Shown in pieces: positions 20,357-29,823 of a stretch of DNA of 64,000 nucleotides. Source of the DNA: Acanthosepion pharaonis. Taxonomy: Eukaryota; Mollusca; Cephalopoda; Sepiida; Sepiidae. Position 1 is the stretch's first letter, and each line of letters begins with the position of its first letter. Both the position numbers and the translations under genes were made by a program. The DNA lies in assembly GCA_903632075.3 (NCBI GenBank), contig CAHIKZ030005440.1:856501-920500 (forward strand). Direction: 5' to 3'. Under the pieces are notes generated by a model that saw only the letters and a list, made by a program, of their open reading frames with translations, ran no database searches and was not told the DNA's origin.

Positions 20357-20673
20357 GCGTGCCAAATTATTATCGAGATAACTTTTTTCTAATATTTCAA
20401 TTGACACAAAATTTTCACACAATGTTTTCTTTTTAGCATTACTTAAACTGCTTTTATGGCCCATCTTTTTACAAAATTCTTATATTTTTCTAATAATTTG
20501 GCACGCTCAAATCACCGTGCTGATAACAAATATGGCACCAGTTTGTTTACATTGCGCAGATCAGTGATTGCGCAAGCTCGTGTTGCCAACATTGTGTGAA
20601 AATTTTGTGTGAATTGATAGGACGGTTTTTGAAATATTAAGAAAAAAAGTTATGTCGATAATAATTTGGCACA

Positions 20674-20674
<1 letters not shown>
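20357..20674. mobile_element. MITE, Tc1/mariner-like, long terminal inverted repeats
   Basis: Terminal repeats begin CTG(C)GTGCCAAATTATTATC and match for roughly 70-85 bp at both ends (ATAACTTTTTTCTAATATTT, CACAAAATTTTCACACAATG). The right end abuts TA. About 315 bp, no ORF. A second internal GTGCCAAATTATTAG-like end at about 20491-20504 suggests a nested or rearranged copy. Confidence 0.75.
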
Positions 20675-20675
<1 letters not shown>

Positions 20676-20728
<53 letters not shown>

Positions 20729-20742
20729 TGTATATATATATA
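20676..20742. repeat. (TA)n microsatellite
   Basis: TA run of about 60 bp immediately after the MITE. Confidence 0.95.
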
Positions 20743-20875
20743 ATTATTTATTTAAAATAAATAATTATATTTATGCTCTACTTTTGTATCGAGCACTATT
20801 TTTTAAAATAATAATTAAAATACTAATGGAATTTGGATTATTTACCTAACCAGTTCCTTCCTATTTTCTATATAT

Positions 20876-20880
<5 letters not shown>
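20743..20880 (-). repeat. Family-E repeat end
   Basis: Minus-strand end of the family: GCTCTACTTTTGTATCGAGC, CCAGTTCCTTCCTATTTTC, then TATATATTTTCACACACA. The same sequence occurs at 21890-22025 and, in plus orientation, at 38015-38110 and 52313-52390. Confidence 0.65.

Positions 20881-20955
<75 letters not shown>
20881..20955. repeat. (CA)n(TA)n compound microsatellite
   Basis: CA run then TA run; this compound tract is the regular terminus of family-E copies. Confidence 0.95.
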
Positions 20956-20957
<2 letters not shown>

Positions 20958-21123
20958 TAAGCAAACTTAGGTAATCCGTATGGGTAGACCCGAGGAGGAT
21001 GATATCCAGAGAGCTCAATGTAAAATTCAGAGCAGATATGTTTGAATAAAAAACAGACCACGTTAAGATTCCATGTAATAAGTTATTACATGGAATCTTA
21101 ACGTGGTCTGTTTTTTATTCAAA
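20956..21123. repeat. Family-A fragment ending in a perfect 40-bp palindrome
   Basis: Contains TAATCCGTATGGGTAGACCC and GAGAGCTCAATGTAAA (family-A 3' part, inverted). 21041-21080 and 21084-21123 are exact reverse complements of 40 nt separated by only 3 nt (AACAGACCACGTTAAGATTC... and its complement), so two inverted family-A ends meet head to head. Confidence 0.85.
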
Positions 21124-21138
21124 TATATATATATATAT

Positions 21139-22016
21139 ATAATTTATTTAAAAATATGATCCTTCGCTACATAAGAGTTCTCATGTTTTAAAACAAGAGC
21201 CGAAAACTTCAATATAATTATTAGAATTAAATTGAATTAAAGTATCAACCTCTGTTCCATCTTGAAGCAAATTTTTTTTTTGGAATAACTAATTCCTGAA
21301 ATTGACCCGTTTTTATAAGCATATTCATTAGTAAAATTAAAATTTCTATGGTAACGGCTGGAGCAATTATTTAAAGAAAATGGGCGTAAGGGTTAATAAT
21401 TTGTATCAATATCTCAGTTACATTCAAAGAGGTCAAGTCAGGGTAAGGTTGGGGTGTCTAAATTTAAAGTGGAAGATGACATCGTCTAGTCTGGTTAAGT
21501 GTCTATGGAGATTTATTTATTTTTATTTTATTTTATTTTCTTTCCTGAAATGGTTTTGTGTATATAAAAATGTCATAATTAGCTAACACTTGTTTTTTTG
21601 ACGACTTCATAAAGATTTTTTTTTATATATGATTGGGTTGAGGTTTTAAACCTTTTATCTAGACCATTGAGTTTAAAAGTTGTATGTATTATTATGCTAA
21701 TTATTTAATGCGAAAATATGATGACGTTGGCAATAAGACCGTATTTTTTTATATTATTGGGTAGGGCTTTTAAACCTTTTATTTTTATTTCATTAAACCT
21801 TTCATTCAATTTAATTCTAATAATTATATTGAAGCTTTCGGCTCATGTTTTGAAACACGAGAACTCTTGTGTAGCGAAGGAATCCTATTTTTAAATAAAT
21901 AATCATATTTAGGTTCTACTTTTGTATCAAGCACTGTTTTTTAAAAATAAAAACAAAAATACTAAAGAACTTCGTATTGTTTACCTAACGAGTTCTTTCC
22001 TATTTTCTATATATAT

Positions 22017-22025
<9 letters not shown>
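21139..22025. repeat. Family-E inverted pair
   Basis: 21139-21400 (CATAAGAGTTCTCATGTTTT, AGCCGAAAACTTCAATATAA) is the inverse of about 21785-21900 (TATTGAAGCTTTCGGCTCAT, GAGAACTCTTGTGTAGCG). The family-E end follows at 21890-22025. Short frames inside (e.g. 21380-21586) have no recognisable content. Confidence 0.6.

Positions 22026-22081
<56 letters not shown>
22026..22081. repeat. (CA)n(TA)n compound microsatellite
   Basis: Terminal tract of the family-E copy. Confidence 0.95.
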
Positions 22082-22085
<4 letters not shown>

Positions 22086-22640
22086 CGATTAACAGGCCAA
22101 AAATACTCGGAAAGCAAAACATACCCTCAAACGAATTTCTATCATGGAAAATAACTGAAATTTATATGTTAACAACCAAGGTGTGTCTCCCCTCACACAC
22201 TGACGATGGGGCATTACAGGAACGCACGCTTGGTCCGTTCACAGGTTTCCCATTGCCAACAGCCCTGAATACATCAATGGATAATGTTTATTGTCAGGCC
22301 AAGATAACAATTGCTTAAATATATATGCCATAGTATAAGTTACTCGTAACCAAAAAAGTCCTTCTACTGTGAGCAGTCTCCCGACCATTAAAACCAGCTG
22401 ATAAAAAAAATACGGCTCCCATAAAAGTGTCACCTTTGGTGGACCGCATACTTCGCTGACCGCTAGCTGGCGCTACGGTTTGAATATTAGAAATATAACT
22501 CTCATAAGATATAATTTCGATTTTACAAGAACCGGTTATGCCTCATTGATTCATTTCCATGGCCCAGTGCCCGCATTATGGATCATCTCTTTCCAGTGGG
22601 ATTATACATATTTGTTGCAATCTACCAGGCTTTTCTTTTA
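22082..22640. other. No gene seen
   Basis: Unassigned sequence of average composition. CTGACGATGGGGC near 22199 followed by GGAACGCACG has the spacing of the hammerhead-like modules but no convincing helix, so I do not call it. Frames are short and unrecognised. Confidence 0.4.
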
Positions 22641-22800
22641 CAAAAATGACCAACAGTCTGTTGTTAACTGGGGCAAGGTTTGTTAATTTTAACACATCCA
22701 AACCGAAACTTTTTTTTCAATCAATCACCTGAAAGACCACTCTTTACTTCCGATCAGCATGGCTGATGCTAACCTTCACGAGAGTAACTAAGTAGGTTTT
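22640..22800 (+). mobile_element. LINE RT fragment (post-YADD segment)
   Basis: Plus-strand readings NDQQSVVNWGK and LPISMADANLHESN correspond to the segment after YADD in LINE-A-type RT. Frame-shifted and truncated. Confidence 0.6.
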
Positions 22801-22804
22801 TTTT

Positions 22805-23046
22805 TCTGGCATTAATGAGCTTCACAAACAAAGCATATATGCCAAGGCTTACGAATATGGTTTATATAAAAGTCTTGGGAAATTCGGTCGAGGCTTTAGC
22901 TGTGCGAATTTTTACAGCCGTTTCAGCAGAATTTATTTCGCTTCCTAGGTATGTAAAAGATTCGAGAAATCTTATTGATTCGCTTGAGTTATTGACACAT
23001 GCTGGTGTAGGGGTAGAAAAAACGATTATCTCCCTTTCATTGAGAT
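22805..23046 (-). mobile_element. LINE RT fragment, KFxYLGS region
   Basis: Minus-strand frame contains EREIIVFSTPTPACVNNSSE then SIRFLESFTYLGSEINSAET, VKIRTAKAS, the FxYLGSxI....EIxxRIxKA region after the YADD box in an RTE-like LINE. It lies tail to tail with the plus-strand fragment to its left. Confidence 0.65.
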
Positions 23047-23287
23047 AAAGTGACGAGGATCACTTAGCCGGTGAGTGACGAGGGTCACTTGACAACCGGT
23101 GCTCTGAGAAGGAGGACGTCCGTAGGTCACAGCGGTAGGTATTACAGGATTAGGCACATAGCGTCACCAGGTTTATACTGTAACTACTATTGCAATATAA
23201 CGAGTAAGGCTCCCCTTTTTTTACACACTGCTTGTTGTTGTATACATATTATAATTTCTCATAGTGAGACAAACAGGCTAACATAAA

Positions 23288-23830
23288 GTGGAAAGATTAT
23301 ATTGAATCTATTGCTAGGTCTTCTGTTAAGAAAGTTGGTTCACTGTGTCTTGCTAGACAATTTTTCTCTCTTCAATTTACCTTAAGTCTACCAGGCTTTG
23401 AATATTGCTGCCACATATGGTTCAGTGCTCCTGCTATTTAGAGATTCTTGATAAAATCCAAAGAAGAATCTGAAGTGTTATTGGCCCTGACTGGGCATCT
23501 CGGCTTCAATCAATTTCCAACCGCCGTACCTTTTATTTATAAGTCTACCATTCATCCTTGCTTTGAATATTGCAGCCACATATGGTCTGATTTTTCTGCT
23601 ATATATTTAGAGATTCTTGATAAAATCCAAAGAAGAATCTGCAATTTTATTGGCTCTGCCTTGGCGTCTCGGTTTCAGTCACTTTCCGAGTTGTCTCCCC
23701 TTGCCTTTTCTATAAGTCCTTTCATGCTAATTGTTCGGATAAAGTTGCTAACAGTTTCTTTTCTAGCACTTATCGCTTGTGGAACTTCCTTCTGACTCCA
23801 TGCTTTCTAACCAACTTTCATCTTCAATAG
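23288..23830 (+). mobile_element. LINE-A ORF2 fragment with internal duplication
   Basis: Readings include KWKDYIESIARSSVKKVGSL, FEYCCHIWFSAPAI, ILIKSKEESEVLLALTG, then again YKSTIHPCFEYCSHIWSDFS, LEILDKIQRRICNFIGSALA, SRFQSLS. The EYC.HIW/LDKIQRRI block occurs twice about 180 bp apart, a local tandem duplication within the dead copy. Confidence 0.75.
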
Positions 23831-24420
23831 ATTAAATGCAATATCAATCGGTATCTACGGTCTCTTTGATTACTGTTCTATTGTTCTCGCTCCTTAATAA
23901 TGTTTCTCTTTTTCCCCGCTCAGTAACCCCTTAAGTCTTAGTGGCTTTACTGCCTTGCTTGGGGTTAAATGATGAGACAACAAATTTAAATGCAATGTCA
24001 ATCGTTATCTAATGTCTTCTTGATTACTCTACTTCTATTGTTCTTACTCCTTAATAATGTTTCTCTTTTTTTCTTATTCTTTCATACTCAGTAACCCCTT
24101 AAGTCTTAGTGGCTTTACTGCCTTGCTTGGGGTTAAATGATGAGAAAACAAATTTAAATGCAATGTCAATCGTTATCTAATGTCTTCTTGATTACTCTAC
24201 TTCTATTGTTCTTACTCCTTAATAATGTTTCTTTTTACTTATTCTTTCATACTCAGTAACCCCTTAAGTCTTAGTGGCTTTACTGCCTTGCTTGGGGTTA
24301 AATGATGAGAAAACAAATTTAAATACAATGTCAATCGTTACCAAATATTCTTCTTGATTACTCTTTTATTGTTCCCGCTCCTTAATAATGTCTCTCTTTT
24401 TTCTTTCACGCTCAGTAAAC
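23831..24420 (+). repeat. LINE-A 3' tail, four tandem copies
   Basis: Units of about 155-168 bp start near 23834, 23990, 24158 and 24323, each with AAATGCAATGTCAATCGTTA, TTCTTGATTACTCTA and CAGTAACCCC, CTTAGTGGCTTTACTGCCTT, GGGGTTAAATGATGAG. Only the tail, not the ORF, is multiplied. Two-copy versions exist at 7535 and 43075. Confidence 0.85.
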
Positions 24421-25175
24421 AACTTTTTGTAGTATCTTCACTCCATAGCATTGGGTGATATGATTTTAAAAAAAAGACATGGTATTTATACGCCGTCTCA
24501 AATAATTTTTGCATAATATCATGTGGTTGAATTTTTAATTCAGAGTTTTCCTTTTCCTAGACTAGTTATCAACGAAGGCTGCAGAACACAGTGTTTAGTA
24601 GTTATGACTTATTTTTCATGAATGGATTATTAGTTTGAAAGGAGAGTTAATAAATTTCTGGGGGGAGATTAATTTTGCATAAAGGAAGGAACGATTTAAT
24701 TTTCAAGGAAAGATATACTATGTTATTCAATCAAGCATATTAACAAGGCAGAACATTGGGCAAGTGATGGTGAAGGTGTTAAAACGAAACAAGTGTAACC
24801 ATGCTAAGGACACTTACCGTTACCGACTGGGCGATTTTTGTGGACTGTAAAAGACAAGAGAACGAATATAGCAGATGGTGTCGCACACATAGGGCCAACG
24901 ACGGCGTTCAGTTTTAAAGGTACGACCAAAGTCGAAAAGTAATAACAGAACTAATAATTCAAAGTAATAGAAAATGGATAAAAATAATAGGAATAAAGTG
25001 TACAAAAATTGATAAAAATAAAAGAAACATATCCAAAATAATTGCTTGTTGTAGGTTAAGCAACTTTTCACCGCACAGGATCTGCGGAATGAGATGGGTG
25101 GAACAATGAGGGAGGGTAACAAATCTGAAAATGGTCGGCATTAACTCGATGGGTCTCAATACTTTACCTACTTTC
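24421..25175. other. No gene seen
   Basis: About 750 bp with short unrecognised frames on both strands. No repeat in the window matches it strongly, so it may be closer to unique sequence. Confidence 0.45.
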
Positions 25176-25180
25176 TCAAG

Positions 25181-25236
<56 letters not shown>

Positions 25237-25276
25237 GAGCATGTTCACATCTATCTATCTATCTATCTATCTTTAT
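25176..25276. repeat. (TCTA)n array with shared spacer
   Basis: Two TCTA blocks separated by TGAGCATGTTCACATC, related to the spacers inside 4769-5292. Followed by (TA)n at 25284-25318. Confidence 0.9.
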
Positions 25277-25280
25277 TTTG

Positions 25281-25317
<37 letters not shown>

Positions 25318-25322
<5 letters not shown>

Positions 25323-25966
25323 AAAGTTGCAAATTAAACAAATAATAATGTTTTTTTAATGAAAGTATGTATTTATTTATATATATATTTGATATTTCAG
25401 ATTGACCTCAATCTTTCTTCAGAAATAACTGTTTGTTTAAAAGTAGCGTCCGTCGCGAGACGCGGAGGTCACGTGATATGGAACGCCACAGTGTTCGAAT
25501 ATTCCGAACGTAAATCTAACTGTAATAATATTTTAGATGTTGTTGAAAAAAATTAAAAATTTTTTTAACCATATCTAAAAAAAATGTTTAACTATTGAAA
25601 TATTTATAAAGATTTAAAATACCCAAGTCTTTATTTAACCCGAGTTTATATGTATTTAATTTTAAAATCTAGTATTTTTTTTCTTTTTTCTGCGTGTAAA
25701 TTTTAAATCTTTATAAATATTTCAATAGTTAAACATTTTTTAGATATAGTTAAAATTTTTTTTTTATTTCTTATTTTAATTTTTTAAATTTTTTTTATTA
25801 TTTTAAAAATTTTTTAAACAACATCTAAGATATTACAGTTAGATTTACGTTAGGAATATTCGAACACAGTGGCGTTCCATATCACGTGACGTCCGCATCT
25901 CGCGACGGACGCTACTTGTGAACAAACTGTTATTTCTGAAGAAAGATTGAGGTCAACTGGAAATAT

Positions 25967-26012
<46 letters not shown>

Positions 26013-26065
26013 TAACTTTCATAATAAACATTATTATTTTTTTTAATTTGCATTTTTTCTATATA
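25318..26065. repeat. Large inverted repeat (~0.75 kb)
   Basis: Left arm about 25318-25645, right arm about 25690-26065. Shared blocks include GATTGACCTCAATCTTTCTT / AAGAAAGATTGAGGTCAA, the pair CACGTGATATGGAACGCCAC / GTGGCGTTCCATATCACGTG, and AATATTTATAAAGATTT with its complement. Arms are imperfect (small indels, poly(T) differences). A 45-bp centre separates them. It lies between (TA)n tracts. No protein support. Confidence 0.85.
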
Positions 26066-26101
26066 TACATATTAAGAAAGTATACGTGGCTTCTCATTAT
26101 G

Positions 26102-26103
<2 letters not shown>

Positions 26104-26132
<29 letters not shown>
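26104..26132. repeat. (TA)n microsatellite
   Basis: TA run bordering the transposon that follows. Confidence 0.95.
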
Positions 26133-26134
<2 letters not shown>

Positions 26135-26620
26135 CTGTATCAAAAATACCACTTATAAATTTTGGGGGAACCTTCCACACACATGGACAAAATTCCATAC
26201 AAACATGGGTTCGCAAATCCATCGTTTTTTAGTTATTAAGTTCAAACAAAGTTTACGGTTGATGGCGCTGTGTTGCTATGTCGAGTAGGTTACATTTGTC
26301 ATTCGTGTAAATTTCTGGCTAGTCTGTCTTCAACGTTTAACGTGTGTCGTAGTGAGTTAACTGAGAAGTGTTCCGTTTAACAATGGCAGGATATTCATAT
26401 CGTGAGCAGGCAGATATGATTTTTACATACGTCTGCGTGAATGGTAATGGACGCGAGGCTGCACGGCTGTATCGGATTGCGTATCCAGACCGAAGGCAGC
26501 CGAGTCATCCAACATTTACTGCTGTTGATCAAAAACCTGATATGTAAGCAAGTCTACATGGCAAGACAGCGCCATATTTTTTAAAGAATTGGCCGTTGAA
26601 CCGACATCTTAATAATATCA
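26131..26620 (+). mobile_element. mariner-like transposon, 5' part of a DUF4817-type element
   Basis: Left terminus GGCTGTATCAAAAATACCAC is followed by a ~250-bp leader and an ATG frame (26383-26547). After that the element is broken: the DDE catalytic region is absent and no matching right terminal repeat is seen before the (TA)n at 26622. Related C-terminal pieces are at 44970-45239 and 48151-48369. Confidence 0.65.
26383..26547 (+). pseudogene. Transposase N-terminal fragment (DUF4817/HTH)
   Basis: 54 codons: MAGYSYREQADMIFTY, VNGNGREAARLYRIAYPDRR, QPSHPTFTAVDQ, then a stop. This is the helix-turn-helix-like N-terminus (YADMxxxYGxxxGNxxxAxRLYxxRYPxRRxPxxxTF) of a mariner-related transposase family common in arthropods and other invertebrates. 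The stop at codon 55 and the missing DDE domain make it a pseudogene. The start ATG is the natural one for the family. Confidence 0.75.

Positions 26621-26621
<1 letters not shown>

Positions 26622-26675
<54 letters not shown>
26622..26675. repeat. (TA)n microsatellite
   Basis: TA run of about 54 bp. Confidence 0.95.
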
Positions 26676-26679
<4 letters not shown>

Positions 26680-26880
26680 GCATGACACATTAAATAATTT
26701 AGTTTTGGCTACTTATAGGATTATTATCTCGTAATTATGGACACGTTTTATAGTATCCGTATTAAACGAAGAGAGAAAATCACAATGTATTTTATTCTAC
26801 GTACTTTCGACTTTAGCACAATATCGTCATCAGGGTCTTGCTTTTTCTAAGACAAAAATTGTTCTGTAGATCTTAATAAA
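26680..26880 (-). repeat. Family-G repeat with hammerhead-like module
   Basis: ACACATTAAATAATTTAG and TTTTCTAAGACAAAAATTG match 19273-19560. On the minus strand at 26804-26833: CTGATGA, C, hairpin GATATT GTGCT AAAGTC, GAAA, then GTAC. The core is consensus but the hairpin has one mismatch and helix III is damaged. Confidence 0.55.
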
Positions 26881-26886
26881 AACAAA

Positions 26887-26898
<12 letters not shown>

Positions 26899-26928
<30 letters not shown>
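26899..26928. repeat. (TA)n microsatellite
   Basis: TA run at the left edge of family B. Confidence 0.9.
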
Positions 26929-26929
<1 letters not shown>

Positions 26930-26930
<1 letters not shown>

Positions 26931-27073
26931 GCGTATATTTTGGCAGCATTATGCTTTTTATAAATATGTCCTGAAGAAGGTCTAATAGACCGAAACGTAT
27001 GACGTTGACATTAAATTAACATTAAAACAACATAATTGCATATTAGGATTTTTGTTTTTCCGTATATTTTTCT

Positions 27074-27076
<3 letters not shown>
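26930..27076 (+). mobile_element. Family-B retroposon, 3' part
   Basis: Shares GACATTAAATTAACATTAAA, CATAATTGCATATTAGGATT and CCGTATATTTTTCTT with 28671-28910 and with the inverted copy at 49474-49704. It includes the hammerhead-like module at 26966-27011 and ends directly at a (TA)n(TG)n tract. Confidence 0.75.
26966..27011 (+). ncRNA. Hammerhead-like ribozyme motif, type I (family B, copy 1)
   Basis: In order: ATGTC (26966-26970), core CTGAAGA (26971-26977; position 7 of the core is free in hammerheads), one extra A, helix II GGTCT AAT AGACC (26979-26991), GAAA (26992-26995), helix III ACGT ATG ACGT (26995-27005), cleavage-position T (27006), then GACAT (27007-27011), which pairs with ATGTC to close helix I with 5 bp. 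All core residues fit the hammerhead consensus apart from the extra base between A9 and helix II. Confidence 0.55.

Positions 27077-27145
<69 letters not shown>
27077..27145. repeat. (TA)n(TG)n compound microsatellite
   Basis: About 38 bp of TA followed by about 30 bp of TG. Confidence 0.95.
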
Positions 27146-27232
27146 CAATATAGGGATATAAATCTTTCTTCTTTCTCATAAATCGATGAACTTTTGTTCA
27201 AAAGTGATGAAAAGGCATGGATAATATTGGTA

Positions 27233-27419
27233 CAGTGTAACCCGGATGTAAGAGAGTTGTCGGGACCGGAGAAGAAGTCTCTTATATGCGGGTTTCTCTT
27301 ACATCCGGGTTTGGTCTATTTCGTATACATTAACACAGGCTCTAATTTGGGACCAGAGAAAATCTCTCTTATATCCGGGTTTCTCTTATATCTGGGTCTC
27401 TTATATCCGGGTTACACTG
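27233..27419. mobile_element. MITE with TA target site duplication (187 bp)
   Basis: Terminal inverted repeats CAGTGTAACCCGGATGTAAG and, at the right, complement of CAGTGTAACCCGGATATAAG. TA flanks both ends (27231-27232, 27420-27421). The interior repeats the CTCTTATATCCGGGTTT motif several times. No ORF; a non-autonomous Tc1/mariner/pogo-superfamily element. Confidence 0.85.
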
Positions 27420-27825
27420 TAGTTGTGTTTTGCTTTATAGTTGAACGTTTCGTAAGAATTCGAATATTGTGTTTTGTTGAATAATTCTCTTAAATTATTT
27501 ACTTGATAATATCTGAGTTGGGTGAGGTTCAAGACATCACGCTTTATCGATATATACCCTATAGAGTGTGTCTTGAGACACCGTATTAAAGCAAAATATT
27601 CCCCTTCTTATTATTCATATTCTTGTATTTTGCCTTTGATGTTACATTACGACTTGATTCCACGTTTCAACCAGAAATTTCATCAGGCAACGAGTTTTTT
27701 TTGTAACAGAAGATGCGATCAGATGAGGGAAAATCAGCGCATGATGAGCTTGTTCACATTTCCCCCTAGTCTTCTAATGTCTCCTCAAAACCCTGAAATT
27801 TAAGCAATTAATTAATTTATTTATT
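27420..27825. other. No gene seen; degenerate hammerhead-like module at 27664-27686 (minus)
   Basis: The minus strand has CTGATGA followed directly by AATT TCT GGTT (4 bp with two wobbles) and GAAACGTGG. Here there is no extra base after A9, but the base at the cleavage position is G, which a hammerhead cannot use. Otherwise unassigned. Confidence 0.4.
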
Positions 27826-28175
27826 TCTCAATAAGATTAGATAGGCTCCTCTACCGTCCGGGTCACACTCCTCCCCCGGTATTGTGAACAGGACTAGATG
27901 TTTATCCCTTGCTTCCTGTTTAGGATTAGGTTTCCTGCTCAATCTGAAGTCTACTTCAACACTATACTGCTAACGTCTCAAATCGAACTCTGATATTTTA
28001 TTTACTTTTTATTTATTTAGCAGTAGATAGGTTCACATATTGTACGGTTCACACTCCTCCCCAGTCGTGTGATCAGGAAGAGATTTATCCCTTGTTTTCG
28101 GTTTTGGATTGGGTTTCCGGTTCCTTCTAAAGTCGATTTCAACTCTATATTTCTAGGGTCTTCGACTGAACTATG
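27826..28175 (+). repeat. Family-C repeat, two tandem copies
   Basis: Units at about 27826-27990 and 28000-28175, each with AGATAGGCTCCTCTACCGTC- or AGGTTCACATATTGTACGG-type sequence, TTCACACTCCTCCCC, TTTATCCCTTG and GGTTTCCGGTTCC. Period about 175 bp. Confidence 0.7.
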
Positions 28176-28196
28176 CAATTATATATATATATATAT

Positions 28197-28456
28197 TCTT
28201 CATTAGGAGGAGAGTGAAAATCATTTTTATTTCACAAGTACTTTCCATCTCTTTCTGGGATCACCATCAGGAGTGTAACCCAGAAAGAAATGGACAGTAC
28301 GTGACTTATACTATGAAAGTGCATTTCTTGCATCATTTGATTGTAACACACGGAAAAAATATCCGTGAATACGAACGGATTATGCTAAAAATAAGCGGAG
28401 ATAATGTTTGCCATTTATTTAATCAGACATGCCTAAAAAAGAATTTGCTGCCTAAA

Positions 28457-28462
<6 letters not shown>
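28197..28462. repeat. Family-H repeat with degenerate hammerhead-like module
   Basis: Shares ACAAGTACTTTCCATCTC and GTGCATTTCTTGCATCAT with 61710-61940, where the two halves are inverted relative to each other. On the minus strand near 28244-28274: CTGATGG, a GATCCC..GAGATG hairpin, GAAAGTACTT with palindromic AGTACT. Confidence 0.5.
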
Positions 28463-28510
<48 letters not shown>

Positions 28511-28535
28511 AATATATATATATATATATATATAT
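28463..28535. repeat. (CA)n then (TA)n
   Basis: About 45 bp CA and about 22 bp TA. Confidence 0.95.
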
Positions 28536-28660
28536 GATTTAAATAAAAACAGACCACTTTAAGGTTAAATTATTTGCTCTGGATTTACACTGAGCTCTCT
28601 GGATTTTATCCTCCTTGGGTCTACCCATACGGATTAACTAGTTTTCTATAAACTATATAT
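28536..28660 (+). repeat. Family-A 3' part
   Basis: AAAACAGACCACTTTAAGG, ACACTGAGCTCTCTGGATTT, TATCCTCCTTGGGTCTACCC and ATACGGATTA match 58020-58130. Rearranged start. Confidence 0.65.
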
Positions 28661-28670
28661 ATATATTTAA

Positions 28671-28904
28671 ACGGAACGCTGATCTTATATAAAAATTTCA
28701 GTTATCTGTTTGGATTAGTTGTGCTCTTATGTCCATCGTCTTTTGCGTGAAATTTTTATATGTTCTAATGTTAATTATGTTTAAATGAAAATGTCCATGA
28801 AGATGGTCTTAAATAGACCGAAACGTCTGACGTCGACTTTATATTAACATTAATACAGCATAATTGCATATTAAGATTTTTCTTTGTTTTTCTGTATATT
28901 TTTC

Positions 28905-28910
<6 letters not shown>
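28671..28910 (+). mobile_element. Family-B retroposon, near full length
   Basis: Starts TAAACGGAACGCTGATCTTA and ends TGTATATTTTTCTTCA at a (TA)n tract; about 240 bp and no tRNA-like head. It matches 49474-49704 (minus) along its whole length. The hammerhead-like module lies at 28791-28837. Confidence 0.75.
28791..28837 (+). ncRNA. Hammerhead-like motif (family B, copy 2, damaged core)
   Basis: ATGTC, then CATGAAGA (one-base insertion in the core), T, helix II GGTCT TAAAT AGACC, GAAA, helix III ACGT CTG ACGT, C, GAC. Loops of helices II and III differ from copy 1 while stems are kept. Helix I is reduced to 3 bp, and the core insertion should abolish activity. Confidence 0.45.

Positions 28911-28943
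<33 letters not shown>
28908..28943. repeat. (TA)n microsatellite
   Basis: TA run at the 3' end of family B. Confidence 0.95.
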
Positions 28944-28946
<3 letters not shown>

Positions 28947-29760
28947 ACTTTAAAAATCAGGTCAGTTGTATCCACTACTTTCGTTTCAACCTTATGGTAT
29001 TGATTTTTATCAATTGAACATCTAGATGATTTAAGCTATAGACTTGCAAATTATGCTAATGTCATACTGCATCTGTTAAGGAAGTTATTCTTTTTGCGTC
29101 TCAACGTATGGAATAGAACGGCCATTTTGATTTGTCTTTTTCTTAACACGACGATTAATGATACCGTTTTTCAAACAACGTATCAATTGTTGTCCTGATT
29201 GAAACAGTAACTGACTCTCGCCAAAGAACAACTTGTTTTACACCGTTCGATATTTTAAAAGATCGCCGACTGATTTCGAGAAAATACGACCTCGCTTGAA
29301 TCAGACATTTGCACAAAGGCAATAGATTTTCCAAATTTTCTGTTTCGAACACATGACCCTGATGTCAAATCTCATTTGTAAGGGTCAAGATTACACTGCA
29401 AGCCGTTGCTAACATCCACCAACTGTCTAAATTCACTTTCTTAATTGGCTGCTTTCAAGACCTATTTATTTTATCGATTTTCAATTTCGGTTGATGAATT
29501 TACCCTCCGACGTGAATTTAGAATATTATATAAATCTCCTTCTATGGACATAAAACATTCCTTTAAATTGGAAATGAATCGATTGATGGTGTTTTTCCTT
29601 GACCTCAACTTGTTTATCTCCCGATGACATTAAATCAGTCAATGTATCTTTTCGCTGTTTCACCTCCAACGACCCAGAGCAAGACCCACACTTTGAATTG
29701 CGACCCATCATACCTTCGTGTAATAAATCAAAGGTTCATTTAGGTTTATTTAGCTTCGAC
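28944..29760. other. No gene seen
   Basis: About 800 bp without a recognisable repeat or protein. The minus-strand frame 29352-29155 has no family resemblance that I can name. Near 29670-29705 GACCCACACTTTGAATTGCG has the flavour of a hAT-type end, too weak to call. Confidence 0.4.
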
Positions 29761-29761
29761 A

Positions 29762-29763
<2 letters not shown>

Positions 29764-29821
<58 letters not shown>
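29764..29821. repeat. (TA)n microsatellite
   Basis: TA run of about 58 bp. Confidence 0.95.

Positions 29822-29823
<2 letters not shown>

Noticed and set aside
20652..20849. Frames with (IY)n or (VC)n runs here and at about fifteen other sites
   Set aside because: Translated (TA)n or (TG)n microsatellites.
22195..22235. Further hammerhead-like module (CTGACGATGG, GGAACGCACG)
   Set aside because: Central hairpin and flanking helix do not pair convincingly.
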